Below are positions 1 through 6,211 of a stretch of DNA of 6,211 nt, one piece after another. A program made the position numbers and the translations under genes. The notes under the pieces were generated by a model. The model was not told where the DNA came from. It made no database searches and worked only from the letters and a program-made list of their open reading frames with translations. Source of the stretch: JAYZDB01 sp036338025. Its GTDB lineage: Bacteria > Planctomycetota > UBA1135 > UBA2386. The DNA lies in assembly GCA_036338025.1 (NCBI GenBank), contig JAYZDB010000182.1, positions 1 through 6,211 of the forward strand, given 5' to 3'. Within the stretch, counting starts at the first letter, position 1; every line of letters starts with the position of its first letter.

Positions 1-182
1 GGGATGTTGTCCCAATTGATCAGTTCCTCGACCACGTAGTCGTTAACACGAAACGGCAGCACCGCCGCAACTGCTTGCATAGCAACCTGCTCGGACTCTG
101 AGAGCCCCTGGATCTGCGGCATCTCATGCATGTTCTTCTGCGTGTAGACGCGAAATTTGCGCTGTGCTGTGTCGTCTGTCAT
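1..182 (-). CDS. KamA-family radical SAM protein (lysine 2,3-aminomutase-like), 5' part only
   Basis: This is the first 60 codons of a gene that runs off the low-coordinate edge. The translation starts MTDDTAQRKFRVYTQKNM and continues through PQIQGLSESE to LPFRVNDYVVEELINWDNIP. The run from R/KFRVYT, through PQ...LSE, to LPF+VN-YVV-ELI-WDNIP is the N-terminal signature I know from KamA-type lysine 2,3-aminomutase homologues. The radical SAM CxxxCxxC motif and the PLP lysine would lie beyond the edge, so catalytic competence cannot be judged. The ATG at 180-182 is chosen because a GAGG ribosome binding site sits at 189-192, six bases upstream. Known roles in the family include beta-lysine formation for osmolyte synthesis (AblA) or EF-P modification (EpmB); which applies here is not visible. 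It is probably transcribed separately from fdhA, because terminator-like hairpins and about 350 non-coding bases lie between. Confidence 0.8.
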   Translation of the reverse strand, partial: MTDDTAQRKFRVYTQKNMHEMPQIQGLSESEQVAMQAVAAVLPFRVNDYVVEELINWDNI

Positions 183-293
183 AGGGGGCCTCAACGGATG
201 CAACTCGCCGACCTCGCACTGCCCAAAGGCAGGGATCGGCAACGCCCGGCCCGGGGTTGGGGAAACCCAGGACCGGCAGTGGGGGAATACGTA

Positions 294-321
294 AGTATCT
301 GGCCTGGAAGACTCTATTCAA
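294..321 (-). promoter_or_regulatory. candidate sigma-70 promoter for the KamA-family gene
   Basis: On the minus strand TTGAAT (316-321, four of six matches to the -35 consensus) is followed after 16 bases by GATACT (294-299, four of six matches to the -10 consensus). Transcription would begin near 287 and give a leader of about 105 bases before the ATG at 182. The match is weak and rests on sequence alone. Confidence 0.3.
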
Positions 322-409
322 GGTATCCGGCTTTTCAGGGTCTCGCCAGGTGGCCAACAGTCCTGGCAAGGCTGGTGCCCACAGCCCCTTAGGCGGTTTC
401 GCCAGATCG

Positions 410-445
410 AAAAAACATCGCCGAGACGGCCGCGCGGGGCCCGGC
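410..445 (-). terminator. possible intrinsic terminator after fdhA
   Basis: Reading the minus strand, GCCG+GGCC (438-445) pairs with GGCC (428-431) and CGGC (420-423). The loop has six bases and a four-base bulge separates the two stem halves. GATG and then six T residues (410-415) follow. A GC-rich stem followed closely by a T-run is the layout of a Rho-independent terminator for transcripts coming from fdhA. The bulge and the four-base spacer before the T-run make it less than ideal. Confidence 0.4.
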
Positions 446-505
446 AACGAGCCTCAGACGCAAGTCATGTAGAAATTCCTCAGTTCCCCTCGCAGCGTCC
501 CGGGA

Positions 506-526
506 GCCGAGAACCGCCCTCTCGGC
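506..526 (-). terminator. perfect 7-bp hairpin just after fdhA, no T-tract
   Basis: GCCGAGA (520-526, minus strand) pairs perfectly with TCTCGGC (506-512) across a seven-base loop, starting 8 bases after the fdhA stop codon. No T-run follows, so it is not a classical intrinsic terminator. It could protect the mRNA 3' end or act together with the T-tract hairpin about 60 bases further on. Confidence 0.35.
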
Positions 527-533
527 AGGCGGC

Positions 534-3278
534 CTATGCGGGTAGTTCCGGCGAGGGCACCAACTTCTCGAGGTTGACGGCGCAGACCTTGAATTCGGCT
601 GTCTGCGTCACCGGGTCGAATCCCCCTCCGGTCAGGTAGTTGATGGGCACATCGTTGAAGCTGAAACTGCAGAACACGGTGCCAGGCGGAGACTCCTCAG
701 AGGTCCCAACCTTGATCTCAACGGACCCCCGCGGGCTGCTCATGCGGACCCGATCACCGTCTTCCAGCCCCATGGACTGCATATCGGCGGCGTGGATTTC
801 CAGGGTCTCCTCAGAGAGCAGATACTCAATTCCATAGGTGCGGCCGGTCTGGGTCCGGGTGTGGTACGCCTGCAAGCGTCGTCCGGTGGTGAGCCAGAGC
901 GGAAATTCTGCGCTGATCTGATCCGCGGGCGGGCGGTATTCGATCCGCTTGAAGACACCCCTACCATTCTTGAACACGCCCTGGTGAAGAATGGGAGTTC
1001 CCGGGTGGTCTGCCGTCGGCACTGGCCATTGGAACTCGCTGCTCGCGATACGCTCCCAATCCAGGCCATTGTAGATCGGCGAAACCTCGCACTCTTCGTT
1101 GAAGACATCCTCTGCAGATTCGTAATCGAAGCCAGGAATGCCACAGCGCTGGGCTATCTGCGAAATGATCCACCAGTCGGGCATCGAATCCCCCTGCGCT
1201 GGCACCGCAGCGCGCAAACGCTGCACGCGCCGTTCGGTGTTGGTACAGGAGCCATCCGTCTCGCCCCAGGCGGTGGCTGGCAAGACCACGTGCGCCACCT
1301 CGGCGGTCTCAGTGAGGAAAAGATCGATTACGACCAGGTGGTCGAGCTTCTTCAGGCTCTCCTCGGTGTGCTTGCGGTCCGCGTCGGACACCAGGGTATT
1401 TTCGCCATCGATCAACAAGGCACGCGTCTCATTGCCCGCGCGTTCCAGGGCGGTGATCTTGGTGATGCCCTTCTCCAGGTCGACCTTCTTGCCGTAGAGT
1501 TGTTCGAACTTCGCCTGGTTTTCGGGGTCGGTCACAGACTGAAAACCTGGGAAGTTCGCCGGCACCGCGCCAGCGTCACCCGAACCTTGCACGTTGTTCT
1601 GGCCGCGCATCGGGTTGAGACCCGCGCCTTCCTTGCCGAGGTTGCCGGTCATCATCGCCAGGTTGCACAGGCTCTGCACGTTGTCGACGCCGCAGATGTG
1701 CTCGGTGATGCCAAGGGTGTAGTAGATACCCGCGCGGTCCGCGGCGCCGTACATCCGCCCCGCCTTCTCGATGTCCTCGGCAGGCACCTCGCAGATCTCG
1801 GCCGCCCATTCGGGCGTAAACCTCTCGATGTGGGCGAGGAACTCGTCGGTCTCTCGGGTGCGTGCCGCCACGTACTCCTCGTCGATCAACCCGTCTCGCT
1901 GGATGACGTGGGCCATCGCCAACAGCAGGGGTACATCCGTCCCAACCCGTATTGGCAAAAAGACATCGGCCATCTCGCTGAGGAGGATCCGGCGTGGGTC
2001 CGCGACGATCATCTTGGCGCCACGCTTCAGCGCCTTCTTCAGGCGAAGGGCTGCGACCGGATGGCACTCCGTCATGTTGGTCCCGATCGCGAAGATCACA
2101 TCGGGTTTCTCCATGTCGGAGATCGGGTTGGACATCGCTCCTCGTCCGATTGTGGCCGCCAGACCGGTGACCGTTGGAGCGTGTCAACCACGCGAGCAGT
2201 TGTCGACGTAGTTGGTCGCAAAGCCTGCTCGAATAAACTTCTGGATCGTGTAGTTGGCCTCGTTCGGAGCGCGGCCCGAGGAGATCGCGAAGACGCTGTG
2301 CCGACCGTGCTCCCGCGCAGCTTTCATGAAACCCTCAGCGGCACGATCGAGAGCCTCATCCCAGCTGGCAGGTACCAGATCACCAGCCTCGTCACGGACC
2401 AGGGGTGTCTTCAGGCGGTCGTCATGTTGGATGAAGTCGTAGGCGAACTGGCCCTTGATGCAAAGCGCACCTTCGTTCGCAGGCCCGTCCATCGCAGGTT
2501 GCAAACCAACCAGCTGGTCACCCTTGCTCAGTAGATCGACGGAACATCCAACACCGCAGTAGGTGCAAATCGTGCGGGTCTTCTCGATTGGCTTGTCAAC
2601 ATCGGCGTAGCGCAAGGCCTTGCGATCGGACAAGGCGCCGGTCGGGCAGGTTTGGATGCACTGGCCACAGAAAGTACAGGCGGAGTCCTTCAGGGTGTTG
2701 TCGAACTCAGTAGTAATCTGGGTACGAAAACCTCGTCCGGCGACACTGATCGCGTAGTCGCCTTCCTCCTCAGCACATACGCGGACGCAGCGGTAACAGG
2801 AGATGCACTGGTCGTAGTCCCGCAGGATGAACGGGTTGGGGTCATCTTCCATCTTGCTGGTGCCGGACCTGGCGCCGGCGAACCGCCCGGTGCGAGCCTG
2901 GTAGCGGTCGATGAGCCCCGCGAGTTCCTGCGATGCGTAGCCACTCAGAGGATCGACGTCGATTTGACGATTCTCGGAAGCGAGCATCTCGAGCAGGGTC
3001 TTGCGGTACTTCTCCAACACATCGGTCCTGGTCCGCACAACCATGTCCGCACCCGCCGAGGTGGTACAGGAAGCCACCGGATTGCGGGCTCCTTCCAGTT
3101 CGACAACGCACATCCGACAGCCGCCAAACGCGTCCAGGCGATCGTCGTAGCACAGTGTCGGCACCTCTTTCCGGTGCCGCATTGCGACCTCGTAGATCGT
3201 CTCACCCGGACAAAACGAGACCGCCTCACCATCCAGGGTGAAGGTCAAAAGGGTCGGTTCGTTCTCGCTTATCGTCAT
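534..3278 (-). CDS. fdhA: NAD-dependent formate dehydrogenase catalytic subunit, selenocysteine-containing
   Basis: This molybdopterin enzyme oxidises formate to CO2 and passes electrons along Fe-S clusters to FdhB. It has 914 residues, counting the TGA at 2184-2186 as Sec365. Domains in order: NuoG-like [2Fe-2S] (Cys43, 54, 57, 71); two ferredoxin-type [4Fe-4S] motifs (Cys158/161/164/168 and 201/204/207/211); the active-site [4Fe-4S] (Cys238/241/245/273); a bis-MGD domain with NCSRG-Sec-HAPTV at 360-370; and a C-terminal dinucleotide-binding domain from about residue 793. His366 follows Sec, and Arg558 in NPMRGQNNVQG corresponds to the catalytic Arg of E. coli FdhF. The start ATG at 3276-3278 overlaps the fdhB stop as ATGA and has GGAG at 3287-3290; a longer upstream reading would run into fdhB. 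Residues 72-157 contain no Cys or His, so the extra NuoG-type cluster is absent. There is no signal peptide, so the enzyme should be cytoplasmic. A gene caller that treats TGA as stop would split it into two. Confidence 0.95.
2136..2181 (-). promoter_or_regulatory. bacterial SECIS element in fdhA
   Basis: Two bases after the TGA, CGCTCC (2176-2181) pairs perfectly with GGAGCG (2136-2141) to form a lower stem. Inside it GGTC-A-CC (2166-2172) pairs with GG-C-GGCC (2154-2160), with a U-G pair and one A/C mismatch, around the apical loop GGUCU. From memory, E. coli fdhF also has 11 bases between UGA and its upper stem and a GGUCU-containing loop, which is the SelB contact. In E. coli a bulged U sits in the upper stem; here the corresponding position is not a U. 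Confidence 0.88.
2184..2186 (-). other. UGA selenocysteine codon (Sec365 of FdhA)
   Basis: The TGA is the only in-frame stop between the fdhA start and its TAG at 534-536. It lies at the position of the metal-ligating Cys/Sec of the formate dehydrogenase family: NCSRG before it, HAPTVTGL after it. The frame is the same on both sides, and a SECIS hairpin follows directly. Confidence 0.95.
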
Positions 3279-4918
3279 CCGGTCGACTCCACGTGCCGAG
3301 CCACGGCATCGGGGAAGTAACGCATCAAGCTCTCGACGACCAGGGGTGCCGCCATACCGAGGCCACAAGCACTGGTAGCCTTCATCACGCTGGAGAGATC
3401 CGTGACCTCAGACTGCCAGTCCGCCAGTGTAGCCGGTCCGGCCGAGCCCGCCAGTCGCTCCGTAATCCTCTGGGCACCAATTCGACATGGGAAGCACTTG
3501 CCGCAAGACTCCTCGGCGAAAAACTCCATGGCTCCGTGCGCAGCTGCAACCATGTCACGGGTGTCATCGAACACGATGATCCCAGCCGCACCCAGGAACG
3601 AGCCCTTGCTGCGGATACTCGGTTCATCCAGGGTCACATCGAGGTCCTCGCCGGCCAGAAAGCCCCCGGACAAGCCGGCCATCGTGACCGCCTGGATCGT
3701 GCGACCCTCGCCCGGACCGCCGGCCCAATCGTAGAGCAAGGTCGACAAGGGGAGACCCAGGGGGACCTCGTAGTTGTCCGGTCGCCGGATATCCCCGGAC
3801 AAGCTCACCAACTTGGTGCCAGCCTGCTCTCCCATCCCAAGATCGCGGTACCAGGCAGCACCGTACTCCAGGATCGGCGGCACCGATGCCAGAGTCTCGA
3901 CGTTGTTTACGACCGTCGGCTGGTCTTCGTAACCGTGGGTGACGGGGAACGGCGGACGGTTGCGCGGGAACGGATGCTTGCCCTCGAGGCTGTTGAGCAA
4001 GGACCCTTCCTCGCCACAGATGTAGGCACCCGCACCGCGGCGGACGTAGATCGGGAATTCGCCGCCGATGTAGCCGGCGGCTTCTGCCTCGGCCAAGGCA
4101 CGCTCGAGGATCCCCTGCGTCTCGGGATACTCGTAGCGCAGGTAGATGAAACCGAGGGTCGCTCCGGTCGCATGCGCCGCGATTGCCATGCCCTCGATCA
4201 ACTGATGCGGATCGTAGTCCATGATCGCCCGATCCTTGAAGCAGCCTGGTTCGCCCTCATCGGCGTTGCAGACAATTGCTTTCGGACCACCCACGGCATC
4301 GTCCACGGCACGCCACTTGGTCCCGGTCGGGAAGCCCGCACCGCCACGACCAGCGAGCTTGCTGTCTGTGACCACTTCGAGCACCGCATCCCGACTCATC
4401 TCCCGGGCTTTCAAAAGGCCGGCGTATTCACCATAGACCGACAAGCTGGCGCGGCCTGGCTCACGGATACCGCGAAACACACACTCTTGATGGCCGCCCG
4501 GGTTGGCTACCGGCAGGCGCGACGGCGCCGCCTGCAAGCCGTCGGCTGTTTCACCGACTCGCGTCTCGGCCCCGAACAGGACCGGTACCGGTTGGTCACA
4601 GCGCCCTGAGCAGGGCATCGGGGTCGCTCCATCCTTGCGCAGGGCCTCGAGAATCTCATTGCCACCACGCAGGCAGCACACCGGACCCGTGCAGACCCGC
4701 GGACTCCCCAAGCCCTCGGGCCCCCGGGACACGTGATGATAGAAGGTCACCGTGCCGTAGAGGTCCGCCAAGGGCGTCCGAAGGCCCTTGGACACCGCCC
4801 GGATCGCGTCCTCGGAGAGGAACCCATCACGATCATGGAATGCGTGCAGCAAGGGCAGCAGCGGCGCCGGCTGGTCCTTCCAGCAATCGATCAGATCCTG
4901 ATTGGTAGCAACACTCAT
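3275..4918 (-). CDS. fdhB: formate dehydrogenase NADH-binding subunit, NuoE-NuoF fusion
   Basis: The 547-residue protein takes electrons from FdhA and reduces NAD+ at FMN. An N-terminal NuoE/thioredoxin-like domain (about 1-135) has a [2Fe-2S] set, Cys76/Cys81 (CTGPVC) and Cys103/Cys107 (CSGRC). The NuoF part has the glycine-rich nucleotide/FMN motif RGGAGFPTGTKW (191-202), NADEGEPGCFKDR (218-230), GAGAYICGEEGSLLNSLEG (295-313), and a C-terminal [4Fe-4S] site SCGKCFPCR (Cys472, 475, 478) plus Cys518. It resembles FdsB and the HoxF-type fusion; partnership with FdhA comes from the ATGA overlap. No separate FdsG-like or FdsD-like gene is present here. The ATG at 4916-4918 is the only start after the nearest upstream in-frame stop, yet no Shine-Dalgarno sequence precedes it. 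Other annotations could call it NADH dehydrogenase subunit E/F. There is no signal peptide or membrane segment, so it should be cytoplasmic. Confidence 0.93.
   Translation of the reverse strand: MSVATNQDLIDCWKDQPAPLLPLLHAFHDRDGFLSEDAIRAVSKGLRTPLADLYGTVTFYHHVSRGPEGLGSPRVCTGPVCCLRGGNEILEALRKDGATPMPCSGRCDQPVPVLFGAETRVGETADGLQAAPSRLPVANPGGHQECVFRGIREPGRASLSVYGEYAGLLKAREMSRDAVLEVVTDSKLAGRGGAGFPTGTKWRAVDDAVGGPKAIVCNADEGEPGCFKDRAIMDYDPHQLIEGMAIAAHATGATLGFIYLRYEYPETQGILERALAEAEAAGYIGGEFPIYVRRGAGAYICGEEGSLLNSLEGKHPFPRNRPPFPVTHGYEDQPTVVNNVETLASVPPILEYGAAWYRDLGMGEQAGTKLVSLSGDIRRPDNYEVPLGLPLSTLLYDWAGGPGEGRTIQAVTMAGLSGGFLAGEDLDVTLDEPSIRSKGSFLGAAGIIVFDDTRDMVAAAHGAMEFFAEESCGKCFPCRIGAQRITERLAGSAGPATLADWQSEVTDLSSVMKATSACGLGMAAPLVVESLMRYFPDAVARHVESTG
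3287..3290 (-). promoter_or_regulatory. ribosome binding site deciding the fdhA start
   Basis: GGAG lies eight bases before the ATG at 3276-3278, inside the last codons of fdhB. Together with the ATGA stop/start overlap it indicates translational coupling of fdhA to fdhB. It also argues against the longer in-frame start at 3368. Confidence 0.7.
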
Positions 4919-4923
4919 GGCTT

Positions 4924-4947
4924 GGTCGGCGGAGGGTACCGACCGCC
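4924..4947 (-). promoter_or_regulatory. alternative hairpins at the fdhB translation start
   Basis: In the 63-base gap before fdhB the mRNA can form GGTCGG/CCGACC (4939-4944 with 4924-4929, nine-base loop) or GGCGG/CCGCC (4943-4947 with 4928-4932, ten-base loop). These two stems share bases and exclude each other. They end five to nine bases before the ATG, where a Shine-Dalgarno sequence would normally lie, and none is seen. A regulatory role is inference. Confidence 0.35.
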
Positions 4948-4981
4948 GCGCCTTTGGGGAAGCTCAAGTTGGACTGCTGCC

Positions 4982-5968
4982 TCACCAACGCACGTAGCGC
5001 AACTCGATCCCTGAATCCCCGGCCAGCAGGTACATGACCTTGACAGAGGCCAGATCCGGCACGGACAGGACTTCATCACCAGCCTCAGGACCCAATACCA
5101 TCAGCGCTGTCGCCAGGCCGTCGGCAAGCTCGCAGCTCGGCGCGATGACCGTCACACTGACAATCCTGCTATCCGCATTGCGTCCAGTTCTCGGGTCCAG
5201 GATGTGGTGTACCCTGGTCGAACCCAAGTGCTTGAACTGCAGATAGGAACCGCTCGTCGCCATCGCGACATCAAGCAGGTCGACCTTGTCCGCAAAGCCG
5301 GACTTGTCTGGTAGCGAGATCCCGAGCCGCCACAGCGCGCCATCAGGCTTGGTGCCTCGACAACGCACCTCACCTCCAATCTCCACCATGTACGATCCGC
5401 TGCCGAGTCCATCGAGAGACCGCGCCACCGCATCGACACCAGCGCCCTTTGCAATCGCGTTGAGGTCGAGTTCGACACTTGCCGGGTTCTTCGAGATCTG
5501 CAGGCCGGCGGCCTGCAGCCGTTGCCAGCCGATCGTCTTGCGCACTGCCGCGATCGTTGCGTCCGAGGGCGGTGCGTCGACCGGCTCACCGTCCGGACCG
5601 AATCCATAAAGTCGTGACAGCGGTCCAACCGTCGGGTCAAAGGCTCCCAGGGTTCGCTTCGCCAGTTTCAGCGATCGCAAGATCAGGCCGGCAAAGGGCT
5701 CGCTAGCCACGAATGGCCGATCGCCGCGGTGCGCGTTGAAACGGCTGATCTCGCTGTCTTTGTTGTAGGTACTGAACAACAAGTCAAATTCGCGCAAGGT
5801 CTCGTCGATCCGCGCCTTCGCCTGCTCGCGGGCAACGCCCTGCGGCAACACGACTTTGATGGAATACGAGGTCCCCATCGCAGCACCACGGAAGTGGGTG
5901 AGACTAGCAGTCGGCGTACAACTACCGAGCAGAGCGAGCAGCAGGACCAGGTTCCAGCAGCTTGTCAT
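4982..5968 (-). CDS. apbE: FAD:protein FMN transferase ApbE, lipoprotein
   Basis: ApbE attaches FMN from FAD to a threonine of target proteins; next to nqr genes its known targets are NqrB and NqrC. The 328 residues match the family's usual length. The N-terminus has a hydrophobic segment (7-15) ending in a lipobox-like LGSC, which predicts lipidation at Cys17 and a periplasm-facing membrane lipoprotein. The n-region has no Lys or Arg, which is unusual. Family motifs are FRGAAMGTSYSIKV (26-39), DLNAIAKGAGVDAVA (168-182), the GGE block (198-200), TSGSYLQF (238-245), HHILDPRTGR (254-263), and the metal-binding ADGLATAL (282-289). The ATG at 5966-5968 has GGAG five bases upstream (5974-5977). 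The only in-frame codon further up that matters is the nqrF stop, so no longer start is possible. The gene lies 15 bases after nqrF and is probably the last gene of the nqr operon. Confidence 0.95.
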   Translation of the reverse strand: MTSCWNLVLLLALLGSCTPTASLTHFRGAAMGTSYSIKVVLPQGVAREQAKARIDETLREFDLLFSTYNKDSEISRFNAHRGDRPFVASEPFAGLILRSLKLAKRTLGAFDPTVGPLSRLYGFGPDGEPVDAPPSDATIAAVRKTIGWQRLQAAGLQISKNPASVELDLNAIAKGAGVDAVARSLDGLGSGSYMVEIGGEVRCRGTKPDGALWRLGISLPDKSGFADKVDLLDVAMATSGSYLQFKHLGSTRVHHILDPRTGRNADSRIVSVTVIAPSCELADGLATALMVLGPEAGDEVLSVPDLASVKVMYLLAGDSGIELRYVRW

Positions 5969-5983
5969 GCAAACTCCGTGCTG

Positions 5984-6211
5984 CTAACCACCGAAGTCAT
6001 CGAAGTCGACCATCTCCTTCTCGACGCCCATGTCATCGAGAAGGTTTTGCACCGCTGTGTTCATCATCGGCGGACCACACATGTAGAACTCAAGCGTATC
6101 GAGATCCGGATGATCCTTGAGGGAGTTGTCGTGCAATACCTGATGAATGAAGCCCGTGTAACCAGACCCGTTGTCTTCCGGCATCGCGTCGGAAAGGGCT
6201 CGCCTTCCTTG
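5984..6211 (-). CDS. nqrF: Na+-translocating NADH:quinone reductase subunit F, C-terminal part
   Basis: These are the last 75 codons of nqrF; the gene continues beyond the high-coordinate edge. NqrF takes electrons from NADH through FAD and a [2Fe-2S] cluster into the sodium-pumping NQR complex of the inner membrane. The visible part is the end of the ferredoxin-reductase-like NADH domain. It shows ALSDAMPEDN, then GYTGFIHQVL, the nucleotide-contact motif YMCGPPMMN, and the conserved C-terminus DDFGG. The frame is open to the edge, so the ATG at 6182-6184 is an internal Met and not the start. Where NqrF normally has an aromatic residue (PEDNWxGYTGF), this protein reads PEDNGSGYTGF. The first residues at the edge, QGRR before ALSD, differ from what I would expect, perhaps natural variation or a sequence error near the end. 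Confidence 0.95.
   Translation of the reverse strand, partial: QGRRALSDAMPEDNGSGYTGFIHQVLHDNSLKDHPDLDTLEFYMCGPPMMNTAVQNLLDDMGVEKEMVDFDDFGG

Larger units (their letters stand above)
183..533. other. intergenic region between fdhA and the KamA-family gene
   Basis: This stretch of about 350 bases has no ORF with recognisable protein character on either strand; the short ORFs that cross it have no recognisable motif or family resemblance. It contains two terminator-like hairpins just after fdhA, a weak candidate promoter, and several small perfect stems: GGCG/CGCC with a 4-base loop at 392-403, and GGGTT/AACCC at 254-268. I could not match it to any riboswitch or small-RNA consensus I know (c-di-GMP, TPP, glycine, Moco, guanidine considered). 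Confidence 0.6.

Noticed and set aside
126..472. Short plus- and minus-strand ORFs in the intergenic region
   Set aside because: They have low-complexity Pro/Arg-rich translations, no family resemblance, and overlap the start of the better supported KamA-family gene.
792..2534. 580-residue open frame on the plus strand, antisense to fdhA
   Set aside because: It is long, but its translation has no recognisable domain and its extent is explained by the codon bias of the GC-rich fdhA on the other strand. fdhA has full family motifs across the same interval.
2184..3368. fdhA as a truncated gene or pseudogene with a nonsense mutation and a longer N-terminus
   Set aside because: The stop falls at the catalytic Sec position with a SECIS behind it and the frame continues. 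The extra 30 N-terminal residues are out-of-frame fdhB sequence.
3293..4609. 438-residue open frame on the plus strand, antisense to fdhB
   Set aside because: It is a shadow of fdhB; the composition is rich in Arg, His and Gly with no motif, while the minus strand encodes all the NuoE/NuoF signatures.
4919..4981. Intrinsic terminator or promoter between apbE and fdhB
   Set aside because: The hairpins there have no following T-run on the minus strand, and TTGAGC has no acceptable -10 at a suitable distance.
5984..6184. 66-residue stand-alone small protein starting at the ATG at 6184
   Set aside because: The frame is open to the window edge and the sequence matches the NqrF C-terminus, so it is the end of a larger gene.

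Overview
The window is GC-rich bacterial DNA. Every gene I can support lies on the minus strand, so transcription runs from high to low coordinates. Read that way it holds: the 3' end of nqrF (Na+-translocating NADH:quinone reductase subunit F), apbE (lipoprotein FAD:protein FMN transferase), a fused NuoE-NuoF-type NADH/FMN/Fe-S subunit of formate dehydrogenase (fdhB), the catalytic subunit fdhA, an intergenic stretch of about 350 bases, and the 5' end of a KamA-family radical SAM gene (lysine 2,3-aminomutase-like). Na+-NQR and the general protein style suggest a marine or salt-tolerant proteobacterium, probably a gammaproteobacterium. That placement is inference.

The most notable feature is in fdhA. 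The reading frame is interrupted once, by a TGA at 2184-2186, exactly where formate dehydrogenases carry the Mo/W-ligating Cys or Sec (context NCSRG-U-HAPTV). The frame continues without a shift for 549 further residues. Immediately after the TGA the mRNA can fold into a bacterial SECIS hairpin with a GGUCU apical loop and a six-base-pair lower stem. The two apparent ORFs are therefore one 914-residue selenoprotein, not a broken gene. The host must also carry selA/selB/selC/selD, which lie outside this window.

Region by region: nqrF ends 15 bases before apbE; apbE and fdhB are separated by 63 bases with no recognisable terminator or promoter; fdhB and fdhA overlap by ATGA. This spacing suggests possible readthrough from the nqr operon into the formate dehydrogenase genes. 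Functionally, FdhA would oxidise formate, FdhB would pass the electrons to NAD+, and NQR would reoxidise the NADH while pumping Na+. ApbE would attach FMN to the NQR subunits NqrB and NqrC. After fdhA, two hairpins (the second followed by a T-run) probably end the transcript, and a candidate promoter precedes the KamA-family gene. I found no mobile element, CRISPR array, tRNA or rRNA.
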